In this document: piece by piece, positions 26,916 to 38,561 of the stretch
Position numbering within the stretch: position 1 is the stretch's first letter
How the letters are laid out: every line of letters begins with the position of its first letter
The notes under the pieces: generated by a model
What the model saw: only the letters and a program-made list of their open reading frames with translations
Database searches by the model: none
Told to the model about the DNA's origin: nothing
Assembly: GCF_000017205.1 (NCBI RefSeq)
Contig: NC_009656.1
Coordinates: 310,001-374,000 of the forward strand
Length of the DNA: 64,000 bases
Direction: 5' to 3'
Source: Pseudomonas paraeruginosa PA7
GTDB lineage: Bacteria; Pseudomonadota; Gammaproteobacteria; Pseudomonadales; Pseudomonadaceae
Translations under genes and position numbers: made by a program

Positions 26916-28244
26916 TCAGGCTTCGATCCGACGCGGCGCCATGAAGTACAGCCAGGCCAGGGCGATGAAGTACATCGCCGGGATCATGCAGAAGAGCACC
27001 GCGTAGTTGTTGTTCGTCGCGGTCAGCACGCCGCCGACGAGCTGCGTCATGAACATCCCGCCCAGCGCCGCGCACATGCCGCCGAAGCCGAATACCGTGC
27101 TCATCAGGTGCCTGGGCGTGTAGTCCATCACCAGGCTCCAGATGTTCGCCGTCCACGCCTGGTGCGCACCGACCGCAAGGGCGATGGCCAGTACCGCGAT
27201 CCACAGGCCATCGGCATTGGCGGCGAACACCACGCCGACGATGGTGCAGGCGAACAGCAGCATCGACAGCAGGCGCGCGCGGACCGCCGGCATGCCCCTG
27301 CCGACCAGCCAGGAGGAAAGGATGCCACCGCCGATGCTGCCGAAGTCGGCGGTCAGCCAGATCAGGATCAGCGGAATGCCCATCTGCGTCACGCTGATGC
27401 CCAGGCCGTACTGCTGGTTGAGGAACGGCGGCAGCCAGTAGAGGTAGAACCAGAACACCGGGGCGGTGATCGAGTAGGCCAGGGCGAAGGCCCAGGTGCC
27501 GCGGCGGCGGAGGATCCGCGAGAAGGGCACGCGGGTGACGGGAGGCTCTTCCTGCTGCTGGATGTAGTCCAGTTCGCTCCGTCGTACCCGGGGATGTTCT
27601 TCGGGGTTGTGGTAGTTGCGCCACCAGAACGCCAGCCAGACCAGGCCCAGCGCCGACATGCAGAGGAATGCCGCCTGCCAGCCCCAGACGCTGAGGACCA
27701 GCGGCAGGAGCGCCGGGGTGACCATCGCGCCGACGTTGGTGCCGGCGTTGAAGATGCCGGTGGCCACCGCGCGCTCGCCGGCGGGGAACCAGAGGCGGGT
27801 GGTCTTCACGCAGGCCGGGTAGTTGGCCGCCTCGGTCAGGCCGAGGACGAAGCGGCAGAGCATGAAGCCCGCCGCCGAGGTCGCCAGGCCGTGGAGGCCG
27901 GTGGTCAGGCTCCAGAGCAGCACGGCGAGGAAGAAGGCGCGCTTGACCCCGACCCGGTCGATGAAGCGGCCCTGGAGGATGAAGCCGATGGCGTAGCCGA
28001 CCTGGAACCAGAAATTGATGTTGGCGTAGTCCATCGCCGTCCAGCTCATCTTCTCGGCGAGGATCGGTTGCATCACGCCGAGGGCGGCGCGATCGATGTA
28101 GTTCAGGGTGGTGGCGAAGAACACCAGGGCGAGCATGCCCCAGCGGGTGTGGCCGACGGCGAGGGCGCTGCGCATCCTGCCGCCGCGGGTAGCGCGCGCG
28201 GCGGTGTCGGCGGCGGGCAGCCGGGAACTGGAGGAGTGGATCAT
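26916..28244 (-). CDS. MFS anion:cation symporter, probable hydroaromatic acid transporter
   Basis: 442-residue major facilitator of the ACS (phthalate/glucarate/4-hydroxyphenylacetate) family. The first helix region reads ATTLNYIDRAALGVMQPIL, followed by GRFIDRVGVKRAFF. The start MIHSSSSRLP was preferred to an ATG 12 nt upstream that abuts the Shine-Dalgarno AAAGG. It is divergent from quiC across a region with PcaR-like boxes and is followed by a porin gene, suggesting uptake of quinate, shikimate or dehydroshikimate. Confidence 0.85.
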   Translation of the reverse strand: MIHSSSSRLPAADTAARATRGGRMRSALAVGHTRWGMLALVFFATTLNYIDRAALGVMQPILAEKMSWTAMDYANINFWFQVGYAIGFILQGRFIDRVGVKRAFFLAVLLWSLTTGLHGLATSAAGFMLCRFVLGLTEAANYPACVKTTRLWFPAGERAVATGIFNAGTNVGAMVTPALLPLVLSVWGWQAAFLCMSALGLVWLAFWWRNYHNPEEHPRVRRSELDYIQQQEEPPVTRVPFSRILRRRGTWAFALAYSITAPVFWFYLYWLPPFLNQQYGLGISVTQMGIPLILIWLTADFGSIGGGILSSWLVGRGMPAVRARLLSMLLFACTIVGVVFAANADGLWIAVLAIALAVGAHQAWTANIWSLVMDYTPRHLMSTVFGFGGMCAALGGMFMTQLVGGVLTATNNNYAVLFCMIPAMYFIALAWLYFMAPRRIEA

Positions 28245-28771
28245 CGGTGGGGCCATCCTTTCGACGGCCGGTGCGCGAGCGCCCGGCCTGGATTTGTCGT
28301 TCTGGTTTCGCACGCGGGCGTCAGCGTGGCAGGAGCGCTCGGTCCGGGCGGGCGGCCGGGGGATGGAGCGGCGGAGCAAGGGCGAAGTCGGTGAGAGACA
28401 TGGCAGGTACCCGATTATTGAAATTGTTATGTCGCTTGGGTTGCGCAGGTTCCCGGAGGGAAGCGGCGAGCGCTTCCGGCAGAGCGGGATGGCCTGCACC
28501 GGTGGCAGCGATGGTGAGCGATTGGTCGAAAAATCGTCAATTCGATAATCGCGCTTATGTTCGATGTTCGAACGGAATACTAACCGGTTCGTACATTTTG
28601 CATTGCCCGGTTCGCGCCGCAAACCAATAATCGGTCTGCCAGCCGAGCGCGCGCGTTCCTGCGCGGCGGCTCCCCGGCATATCCGCGCGGTTTCCCGCGC
28701 CTCCCTGGTTCCACTTCGTCACCCGCGCGATGCCAGGCGCCGCGGGGCGTTTTGAGTTGAGGAGTCGAAGC
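28245..28771. promoter_or_regulatory. Divergent promoter region MFS/quiC with two palindromic boxes
   Basis: A 527-bp gene-free region. It contains AATTCGATAATCGCGC (28539-28554), very close to the recalled PcaR site, and a second near-palindrome GTTCGATGTTCGAAC (28559-28573) spaced by 4 bp. A weaker CCAATAATCGGT lies at about 28622-28633. The DNA is AT-richer here than in the flanking genes. The boxes could serve both divergent transcripts. Confidence 0.6.
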
Positions 28772-30676
28772 ATGCAGCGTTCGATCGCCACCGTATCGCT
28801 GAGCGGTACCCTGCCGGAGAAGCTCGAAGCCATTGCCGCCGCCGGATTCGATGGAGTGGAAGTCTTCGAGAACGACCTGCTCCATTACGACGGCAGCCCT
28901 CGCGATGTGCGCCGGCTGTGCGCCGACCTGGGACTCGATATCCTGTTGTTCCAGCCGTTCCGCGACTTCGAGGGCTGCCGCCGGGAGCGCCTGGCGCGCA
29001 ACCTGGAGCGCGCCGAGCGCAAGTTCGACCTGATGCAGGAGCTGGGCACCGACCTGGTGCTGGTCTGTAGCAACGTCGCCGCGGACGCCCTCGGCGAGCC
29101 GGCATTGCTGGTCGACGATCTTCGCCTGCTGGCCGAACGCGCTGCCGCCCGGGGCCTGCGTATCGGCTACGAGGCATTGGCCTGGGGCCGCCAGGTCAGC
29201 ACCTGGGAGCAGGCCTGGGAATTGGTGCGGCGGGCCGACCAGCCGAACCTCGGTCTGATCCTCGACAGTTTCCACACCCTCTCGTTGAACGGCGATGCTC
29301 GTGGCATCGCCGGGCTACCCGCGGAGAAGATCTTCTTCGTACAGATGGCCGATGCGCCGTTGCTGGCCATGGACGTGCTGGAGTGGAGCCGGCATTTCCG
29401 CTGCTTCCCGGGGCAGGGCGGCTTCGACCTGGCGGGCTTCCTCGCGCCGATCGTCGCCAGCGGCTACCGTGGGCCGCTGTCGCTGGAGGTCTTCAACGAC
29501 GGCTTCCGCGCCGCGCCGACCCGCGCCAACGCCGCCGACGGCCTGCGCGCGCTGCTCTACCTGGAGGAAAAGACCCGCGAGCGCCTGCGCCGCGAGGCAC
29601 CGCAGGTGGCCGTGGACGGGCTTTTCGCGCCGCCGCCGGCGAGCGTCTGCGACGGCATCGAGTTCCTCGAGTTCGCCGTCGACGAAGCGTTGCGCGCGCG
29701 CCTGGGTCAGTGGCTGCGCCAACTGGGCTTCGCCAGGGTCGGGCAGCATCGTTCGAAGAATGTCAGCCTGTTGCGCCAGGGTGGGATCAACCTGGTGCTG
29801 AACGCCGAGCCCTATTCCTTCGCCCACGGCTTCTTCGAGGCCCATGGGCCTTCGCTGTGCGCCACCGCCCTGCGCGTGCGCGACGCCGGCCAGGCGCTGG
29901 AGCGCGCGCGCCGCTACGGCGGCCAGCCCTATCGCGGGCTGGTCGGTCCCAACGAACGGGAAATCCCGGCGGTGCGTGCCCTCGACGGCAGCCTCCTGTA
30001 CCTGGTCGAGCAGGAGGGCGGGGGGCGCGACATCTACCAGACCGACTTCGAGATGACCGGCGAGGCGACGCCCGGCCTCGGCCTGCGGCGCATCGACCAT
30101 GTGGCCATGGCGTTGCCCGCCGAGGGCCTGGACAGCTGGGTGCTGTTCTACAAGAGCCTGTTCGACTTCAGCGCCGACGACGAGGTGGTCCTGCCCGATC
30201 CCTACGGCCTGGTCACCAGCCGCGCGGTGCGCAGCCGCTGCGGCCAGGTGCGCCTGCCGCTGAACATTTCCGAGGACCGCAACACCGCCATCGCCCGTGC
30301 GCTGTCCAGCTATCGCGGCTCCGGCGTGCACCACATCGCCTTCGACTGCGCGGACATCTTCGCCGCCGTGGCCCAGGCCAAGGAGGCCGGCCTGACGCTG
30401 TTGGAAATCCCGCTGAACTATTACGACGACCTCGCCGCGCGCTTCGACTTCACCGAGGAGTTCCTCAGCGAGCTGGCCTATTACAACGTGCTCTATGACC
30501 GTGACGCCCAGGGCGGCGAGCTGTTCCACGTGTTCACCGAGCCGTTCGAGGAGCGCTTCTTCTTCGAGATCCTCCAGCGCCGCCATGGCTACGCCGGCTA
30601 TGGCGCCGCCAACGTGGCGGTGCGCCTGGCGGCGATGGCCCAGGCCCGGCGCGGTGTGCGCCGGGTCAAACTGTGA
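28772..30676 (+). CDS. quiC: QuiC, bimodular 3-dehydroshikimate dehydratase
   Basis: 634 residues in two parts. Residues 1 to about 280 form a sugar-phosphate-isomerase-like TIM barrel (MQRSIATVSLSGTLPEKLEAI; GYEALAWGRQV; LILDSFHTLSL; GPLSLEVFND), the dehydroshikimate dehydratase that yields protocatechuate. Residues about 300-634 resemble 4-hydroxyphenylpyruvate dioxygenase/glyoxalase domains, with metal-ligand-like His in RIDHVAMALP and GVHHIAFDC and a Glu in TEPFEERFFFEI. The fusion is known for Pseudomonas QuiC; the job of the C-terminal half is less clear. The product feeds the pca operon. Confidence 0.9.
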   Translation: MQRSIATVSLSGTLPEKLEAIAAAGFDGVEVFENDLLHYDGSPRDVRRLCADLGLDILLFQPFRDFEGCRRERLARNLERAERKFDLMQELGTDLVLVCSNVAADALGEPALLVDDLRLLAERAAARGLRIGYEALAWGRQVSTWEQAWELVRRADQPNLGLILDSFHTLSLNGDARGIAGLPAEKIFFVQMADAPLLAMDVLEWSRHFRCFPGQGGFDLAGFLAPIVASGYRGPLSLEVFNDGFRAAPTRANAADGLRALLYLEEKTRERLRREAPQVAVDGLFAPPPASVCDGIEFLEFAVDEALRARLGQWLRQLGFARVGQHRSKNVSLLRQGGINLVLNAEPYSFAHGFFEAHGPSLCATALRVRDAGQALERARRYGGQPYRGLVGPNEREIPAVRALDGSLLYLVEQEGGGRDIYQTDFEMTGEATPGLGLRRIDHVAMALPAEGLDSWVLFYKSLFDFSADDEVVLPDPYGLVTSRAVRSRCGQVRLPLNISEDRNTAIARALSSYRGSGVHHIAFDCADIFAAVAQAKEAGLTLLEIPLNYYDDLAARFDFTEEFLSELAYYNVLYDRDAQGGELFHVFTEPFEERFFFEILQRRHGYAGYGAANVAVRLAAMAQARRGVRRVKL

Positions 30677-30768
30677 GAATTATCGGTGCTCCGGCAGGTG
30701 CTCTTCCTACAGTCGGCCGCGGCCCGCATAATCGGCCGCAGTTTCCGCCGGCCACGAGTGAGCCACCG

Positions 30769-31437
30769 ATGTCCAATCCCGATCCCGCCGCCGTGGAAGC
30801 GCCCGCACCACGGGGCAAGGGGCGCAAGAACAATCCCGAGAAGACCCGCCAGGACATCCTTCGCGCCGCGGCCGACGAGTTCGTCGCCCAGGGGCTGTCC
30901 GGCGCGCGGGTGGACGCCATCGCCGAGCGCACCCATACCTCCAAGCGGATGATCTACTACTACTTCGGCAGCAAGGAACAGCTCTACCAGGCGGTGCTGG
31001 AGAAGCTCTACAGCGATATCCGCGGTATCGAGAACAGCCTCCAGCTGGGCGAGCTGCCGCCGGTGAAGGCGATGCGCAAGCTGGTGGAGTTCAGCTTCGA
31101 CTACCACGACCGCCACGTGGATTTCGTCCGCATCATCAGCATCGAGAACATCCACAAGGGCGAGCACATCGCCAGCAGCGAACTGGTGCAGAGCGTCAAC
31201 GGCTCGATCGTCCAGGGTATCGCCGAGATCCTCCGTCGCGGCGAGGCGGAAGGGGTGTTCCGCCCCGGGCTGGTGGCGCTCGACGTGCATCTGCTGATCA
31301 GCTCGTTCTGCTTCTACCGGGTCTCCAACCGCTACACCGTGTCGCGGATCTTCCGCACCGACCTGCACGACGCCGGGGTCCGGCAACGGCACCTGGAGAT
31401 GATCTGCGAGGCGGTGCTGCGCTATCTCCGCGCCTGA
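30769..31437 (+). CDS. TetR-family transcriptional regulator
   Basis: 222 residues. N-terminal TetR helix-turn-helix at about residues 24-70 (TRQDILRAAADEFVAQGLSG, then ERTHTSKRMIYYYFGSKEQLYQAVLE); the C-terminal part is the variable ligand domain. It follows quiC by 92 nt on the same strand and is convergent with the shikimate dehydrogenase gene. It probably controls quiC or the uptake genes; the ligand might be dehydroshikimate or quinate, which is inferred. Confidence 0.85.
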   Translation: MSNPDPAAVEAPAPRGKGRKNNPEKTRQDILRAAADEFVAQGLSGARVDAIAERTHTSKRMIYYYFGSKEQLYQAVLEKLYSDIRGIENSLQLGELPPVKAMRKLVEFSFDYHDRHVDFVRIISIENIHKGEHIASSELVQSVNGSIVQGIAEILRRGEAEGVFRPGLVALDVHLLISSFCFYRVSNRYTVSRIFRTDLHDAGVRQRHLEMICEAVLRYLRA

Positions 31438-31460
31438 GCACCGACGCCTGCCGCCAGCCC

Positions 31461-31491
31461 GGCCCCTCTCGCGTTCCCGGTCGGAGGGGCC
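31461..31491. terminator. Convergent hairpin between the TetR gene and the aroE-like gene
   Basis: GGCCCCTC / GAGGGGCC inverted repeat with a 15-nt loop in the 64-bp gap between convergent genes. No T-run on either strand; a weak bidirectional terminator is plausible. Confidence 0.4.
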
Positions 31492-31501
31492 GCGGTCCGC
31501 T

Positions 31502-32356
31502 TCAGTCGCCGAGACTGGCGAAATGCGCCTGCATCCGCGCCGCGTCGGCCTTCACCCCGCTGAACAGCTCGAACGCCTTCACCGCCTGGAACACCGCCAT
31601 GCTGCCGCCGTCCAGGGTCCGGCAGCCGAGGGCGCGGGCCTGGCGCAGGAGCTCGGTTTCCAGCGGAAAGTAGATAACCTCGGCGACCCATAGCTCGCTG
31701 CGCAGCAGTTCCGCCGGCAGCGGCATGCCGGGCAGCTTGGCCATGCCCACCGGGGTGGTGTTGACCAGTCCCTGGGCGGCGCCGAGGGCGCTGGCCAGGT
31801 CGTTGCCGGCGAGCGTCCGCGCCGCGCCGAAGTGCGCGTTGAGATTGTCCGCCAGGGCTTGCGCGCGTGCCGTCTCGACATCGAACAGGATCAGCCGCTC
31901 GACGCCCTCGGCGAGCAGCGCATGGGCCACCGCCGCGCCGGCGCCGCCAGCGCCCAGTTGCACCACCCGCTGGCGCGGCGCGTCCGCCAGGCCGCGCCGG
32001 AAGCCTTCGGCGAAGCCCAGGCAATCGGTGTTGTGGCCGATGCGCCGGCCGTCGCGCAGCACCACGGTATTCACCGCGCCGATACCGCGCGCCTCGGCGG
32101 AAAGCTCGTCGAGCAACGGGATGATCGCCTGCTTGCAGGGAAAAGTGACGTTCAGCCCGGTGAAGCCGAGGTCGCTGGCGGCGGCGAGCAGGGATTCCAG
32201 GTCGTCCGCCGACTTGCCCAGCAGGTCGAGATCGATCAGCCGATAGAGATAGCGGATGCCCTGGGCGTCGCCCTCGTGTTCGTGCAGGGCGGGAGTGCGC
32301 GAGGCCTGGATGCCGGCGCCGATCAGGCCGGCGAGCACCGAGCGTGGGCGGCTCAT
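31502..32356 (-). CDS. AroE-like shikimate/quinate dehydrogenase
   Basis: 284 residues with the substrate loop [18 protein letters not shown] (catalytic Lys in NVTFPCK), GHNTDCLGF and the dinucleotide motif [10 protein letters not shown]. The NTTPVGM segment is also present. It is an accessory member of the shikimate dehydrogenase family, likely oxidising quinate/shikimate with NAD+, because it overlaps a catabolic-type aroQ (ATGA) and sits beside quiC. The biosynthetic aroE normally lies elsewhere. Confidence 0.88.
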   Translation of the reverse strand: MSRPRSVLAGLIGAGIQASRTPALHEHEGDAQGIRYLYRLIDLDLLGKSADDLESLLAAASDLGFTGLNVTFPCKQAIIPLLDELSAEARGIGAVNTVVLRDGRRIGHNTDCLGFAEGFRRGLADAPRQRVVQLGAGGAGAAVAHALLAEGVERLILFDVETARAQALADNLNAHFGAARTLAGNDLASALGAAQGLVNTTPVGMAKLPGMPLPAELLRSELWVAEVIYFPLETELLRQARALGCRTLDGGSMAVFQAVKAFELFSGVKADAARMQAHFASLGD

Positions 32357-32799
32357 GCGGCGGCCTCGAACTGGCTGGCGAAGTATTCCAGGGCCAGGCG
32401 ATAGCCAAGGCCGCCGAGGCCGCAGATCACCCCGGTCGCCAGCGGCGAGACGTGGGAGTGGTGGCGGAACGGCTCGCGCTGGTGCACGTTGGACAGGTGC
32501 ACCTCGAGCACCGGCAGCTCCACCGCCGCCAGCGCGTCGCGCAGGGCCACCGAGGTGTGGGTCCAGGCGGCTGGGTTGATGACGAGGCCGGCGATCCGGC
32601 CGCGCGCCTGGTGGATCCAGTCGAGCAGCTCGCCCTCATGGTTGGTCTGCCGGAACTCCACGGCGAAGCCGCGTGATTCGGCGAAGGCCGCGCATTGCGC
32701 GGCGATCCCGGCAAGGGTCTGCCGACCGTAGGTGCGTGGCTCGCGGGTGCCGAGCAGATTCAGGTTGGGACCGTTCAGGACCAGTACCGTGCGCGTCAT
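32353..32799 (-). CDS. aroQ: AroQ-type II 3-dehydroquinate dehydratase
   Basis: 148-residue type II dehydroquinase. Motifs: [18 protein letters not shown] with the active-site Arg and Tyr, [27 protein letters not shown], and [16 protein letters not shown]. It interconverts dehydroquinate and dehydroshikimate; in this setting it would act in the catabolic direction, between the dehydrogenase and QuiC. It overlaps the aroE-like gene by 4 nt and has a PcaR-like box 97 bp upstream. Confidence 0.93.
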   Translation of the reverse strand: MTRTVLVLNGPNLNLLGTREPRTYGRQTLAGIAAQCAAFAESRGFAVEFRQTNHEGELLDWIHQARGRIAGLVINPAAWTHTSVALRDALAAVELPVLEVHLSNVHQREPFRHHSHVSPLATGVICGLGGLGYRLALEYFASQFEAAA

Positions 32800-32895
32800 G
32801 GCGCAGCCTCCACAGCAGTGACATTGTCGATGCCGGGAAAATGTACCGAACGGTTACTTTTGTAAATCGGACACGGCCGCTACCAGGACGAATGC

Positions 32896-32910
32896 GTTCG
32901 ATTATCGGTG
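32896..32910. promoter_or_regulatory. PcaR-like box upstream of aroQ
   Basis: GTTCGATTATCGGTG lies in the gap between the 14-TM MFS gene and aroQ. Its first 12 bases equal those of the pcaI operator. An AT-rich stretch GTTACTTTTGTAAAT (32852-32866) closer to aroQ could include the promoter. Confidence 0.55.
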
Positions 32911-32915
32911 CGCGC

Positions 32916-34463
32916 TCACTCCCCGGCCGCCGGCTCCGCCACCGGGCGACCGCGCAAGGGCATGTCGGGCAGCGCCGCGGCCACCGCCAGGCCAAGTAGG
33001 GCCACCGCCGCGTTGATCAGGAAGAGCACCTTGAAGGCATCCGCGAGGACGTGCTGGAAGATGATCTGCGCCGGTCCGCTGGCGGCGTTCAGGCTGCTCA
33101 GCAGGGCGCTTTCGGAGAACCCCTGGTCGATGCCGCCGCCGATCCGCAGATGCTTGAGCAGGGCCAGCAGGATCGCCGACATCAGCGCCACCCCGACCGC
33201 GCCGCCGAGGGAGCGGAACAGCGTCGCGTTGCTGGTGGCCACACCGATATGGCGTTGTTCCACGGCATTCTGCGCAGCCACCAGGCTGGTGGGGAACTGG
33301 GTGCCGACGGCGATCCCGGTGAGCAACATGAAGAGCCCCGACAGCCAGGGGTGCGTGGCCGGGGTCAGGGCCAGGCCGGCGATGCTGCACGGCAGGAGCA
33401 GGGCGCCGCCCAGGATCAATGGCTTGTAGCGCCCCAGGCTGGCGGTCAGCCGGCCGCAGCAGTAGGCGCCCAGCGGCAGGCCCATGACCAGCGGCAGCAG
33501 GTGCAGCGCGGCGCTGTCGGCGCCGGCGCCGGTGACGCTCTGGTAGCGCAGCGGCACCAGCACGGTCAGCGAGATGGCCTGGAAGCTGGCGAAGAACGCC
33601 ACCAGCCAGCTGAGGGTGGCGGCGCGGATGCAAAACAGCTGCATCGGCACCAGCGGCTCGCGGAAACGCCGCTCCTGGAGAATGAACAGCAGCAGGACGA
33701 CCGCCGCCAGGGCGAACAGGCCGAGCAGCGCCGGGTCGTTCCAGGCCACGCCCTGGCCGATCTGGGTGATGCCCAGCAGCAGGGCGGTGAGACCGACCAC
33801 CATCAGCGCGATGCCCGGGTAGTCGATCAGCGGCTGCCGGCGCGGCACCGGCAGGCCGACCAGGGTTCGCCGCGAGATGGCCAGCGCGAGCAGGCCGATC
33901 GGCAGGTTGATCCAGAATACCCAGCGCCACGACAGGTATTCGGTGAGCAGGCCGCCGAGCACCGGTCCGGCGACGCTGGCGATGGCGTACATGCTGCTGA
34001 AGTAGCCCTGGTAGCGCCCGCGTTCGCGCGGCGGGACGATGTCGCCGACGATCGCCTGGCTGACCGCCATCAACCCGCCCGCGCCGATCCCCTGCAGCAC
34101 CCGTCCCAGCACCAGTTGGCCCATGCTCTGCGCCAGCCCGCAGAGCAGCGAGGCGGCGCTGAACACGGCGATGGCGAAGAGCATCAGTCGGCGCCGCCCG
34201 TAGAGATCGCCGAGCTTGCCATAGATCGGCATCGACACGGTCATCGCCACCATGTAGCCGGAGATCACCCAGGCCAGCAGGTCGAGGTCGGCGAAGTCGG
34301 CGGAGATCGCCGGCAGGGAGACGGCGACGATGGTCTGGTCGAGGGCGCTGAGGAAGATCGACAGCATCAGGCCGACGAGGACGGTACGGACGACGGGCGG
34401 GTTGTGGGCGAGCTCTGGCAAGACGGCACCTGGGACGGACGCGACGCGAAGGGCAGCGGGCAT
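32916..34463 (-). CDS. DHA2-type 14-TM MFS efflux transporter
   Basis: 515 residues with 14 hydrophobic helices. Landmarks: FLSALDQTIVAVSLPAI in helix 1, GKLGDLYGRRRLM after helix 2, LVLGRVLQGIGAGGLMAVSQAIVGD (helix 4 region), and GPVLGGLLTEYLSWRWVFWINLPIG (motif C plus helix 6). Members export drugs or small acids using the proton gradient. It lies upstream of aroQ on the same strand, but the operator between them argues for separate control. Substrate unknown. Confidence 0.85.
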   Translation of the reverse strand: MPAALRVASVPGAVLPELAHNPPVVRTVLVGLMLSIFLSALDQTIVAVSLPAISADFADLDLLAWVISGYMVAMTVSMPIYGKLGDLYGRRRLMLFAIAVFSAASLLCGLAQSMGQLVLGRVLQGIGAGGLMAVSQAIVGDIVPPRERGRYQGYFSSMYAIASVAGPVLGGLLTEYLSWRWVFWINLPIGLLALAISRRTLVGLPVPRRQPLIDYPGIALMVVGLTALLLGITQIGQGVAWNDPALLGLFALAAVVLLLFILQERRFREPLVPMQLFCIRAATLSWLVAFFASFQAISLTVLVPLRYQSVTGAGADSAALHLLPLVMGLPLGAYCCGRLTASLGRYKPLILGGALLLPCSIAGLALTPATHPWLSGLFMLLTGIAVGTQFPTSLVAAQNAVEQRHIGVATSNATLFRSLGGAVGVALMSAILLALLKHLRIGGGIDQGFSESALLSSLNAASGPAQIIFQHVLADAFKVLFLINAAVALLGLAVAAALPDMPLRGRPVAEPAAGE

Positions 34464-34580
34464 GATACTGCGCCTGGGGTTGGACGGGTGCCGGGGAATG
34501 TTCGATCCCTTGGCGTCGCGGAGTCGCCATGCAGAGACGCCTGGAGCGCGTCCCGCGCTGCCGCTAAGCGGCGTCGCGGG

Positions 34581-37283
<2,703 letters not shown>

Positions 37284-37343
37284 TTATCGCCAAACCTGGA
37301 GGGAAAAGGGCAGGGGCCGCCATATCGGGCCGGCCCGACCGGT

Positions 37344-37778
37344 TCAGTCGCCGCGGATGTATTGTTCCAGTTGCTGGATCAGTTCGGCCTGCTCGGCGAT
37401 CGCCGCCTTGACCAGGTCGCCGATGGACAGCAGGCCGAGCAACCGGCCCTCCTCCACCACCGGCAGGTGGCGCAGGTGGCGGTCGGTCATCAGGTTCATG
37501 CAGGTGTCGACGCTCTGCTTCGAGTCCACGCTGACCACCGGCGCGCTCATGATCGCGCTGATCGGCGTGCCAATGGACGACCGACCCTTGAGGACCATCT
37601 TGCGCGCGTAGTCGCGTTCGCTGACCACCCCGACTACCTCGCCATGGTTCAATACCAGCAGCGCGCCGATGTTCTTTTCCGCCATCAGCCGCAGGGCGTC
37701 GAGCACCATCTCGTCCGGTCCGATGGTGTACACCTGCTGGTTCTGCTTGGCGTTCAACAGTTGTGCCACGGTTTTCAT
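37344..37778 (-). CDS. Tandem CBS-domain protein
   Basis: 144 residues made almost entirely of two CBS domains (about 15-65 and 78-130), the first with EMVLDALRLMAEKNIGALLVL and the second with DTCMNLMTDRHLRHLPVVEEG. CBS pairs bind adenine nucleotides and act as energy sensors. The ATG at 37778 has GGAGGAG upstream at good spacing. Partner unknown. Confidence 0.88.
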   Translation of the reverse strand: MKTVAQLLNAKQNQQVYTIGPDEMVLDALRLMAEKNIGALLVLNHGEVVGVVSERDYARKMVLKGRSSIGTPISAIMSAPVVSVDSKQSVDTCMNLMTDRHLRHLPVVEEGRLLGLLSIGDLVKAAIAEQAELIQQLEQYIRGD

Positions 37779-37919
37779 GCGCGCTCCTCCGGAGCCGTCC
37801 TCACGTCCAGCAAGAATCGTAGACGGCGGACGGATCGGCAAGCGGGGAAAACGGCATCGAACCGATTGAAAAACGTCATCGGTGGATTGCCCGACGAAGG
37901 TCGGGGGCATCGGCAGGGC

Positions 37920-38561
37920 TCAGTGCAGGACCCGGCCGAGGCCCTCCGGGCGCTCGCCGGTCACGTAGCAATGACGGTGGCGGTCGAGGCTCAGCGGATG
38001 GGCGGACTGGCTTAGCAGCGCGCCGATGCCTTCCAGGTTCCTCTTCACCTTGACCTGGTATTCAGGCTCGGTCAGCGGCACCACCCAGAGCAGGTCGACC
38101 GGGTAGGCGGAGTCGGCGAAGCCGTCGAACAGGCCGGCGTCCTCGCGGTCGGGGGTGCCGAGCAGGAGGAAGTGCCGCAGCAGGCTGTATTCGTAGAGCG
38201 GGAAGCCGAACGCCACGCTGTGCCCGCGACCGAGCGCCAACTGGTCGTGGAACGGCATCCCGGCCAGCCACTGCAGATGGCGGAGGTCCTCGCCGCCCAG
38301 GTGATCCAGGTAGCAGATCAGTTCGGTCGACCAGCGCGCCTTGCCCATGTACGGCGCGAAATGCATGGGACGCTGGCTCATCCCGGCGGTGATCGCCACG
38401 TGGTGCGCCCGCCGGCTGTTCTCCAGGCGATAGGCGAAGACGGCCATGTCCGGCACTGCCGCGCAGTGTTTCCAGAAGCCGCGGCAGTCCAGCGTCATGG
38501 CGGGCGCGCAGCCGAAATGCTCATCGTAGCGAGCGCGCAGGCGGGCGATGTAGTCGTTCAT
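37920..38561 (-). CDS. SUFU-domain (suppressor-of-fused-like) protein
   Basis: 213 residues. The central and C-terminal parts (WSTELICYLDHLGGEDLRHLQWLAGMPFHDQ, LGRGHSVAFG, LDLLWVVPLTEPEYQVKVKRNLEGIGALL) resemble the bacterial suppressor-of-fused domain, which often occurs as an immunity or unknown-function domain. No signal peptide or membrane segment. The preferred start MNDYIARLRARYDEHF has an upstream GAGGA. It stands alone; function unknown. Confidence 0.65.
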   Translation of the reverse strand: MNDYIARLRARYDEHFGCAPAMTLDCRGFWKHCAAVPDMAVFAYRLENSRRAHHVAITAGMSQRPMHFAPYMGKARWSTELICYLDHLGGEDLRHLQWLAGMPFHDQLALGRGHSVAFGFPLYEYSLLRHFLLLGTPDREDAGLFDGFADSAYPVDLLWVVPLTEPEYQVKVKRNLEGIGALLSQSAHPLSLDRHRHCYVTGERPEGLGRVLH

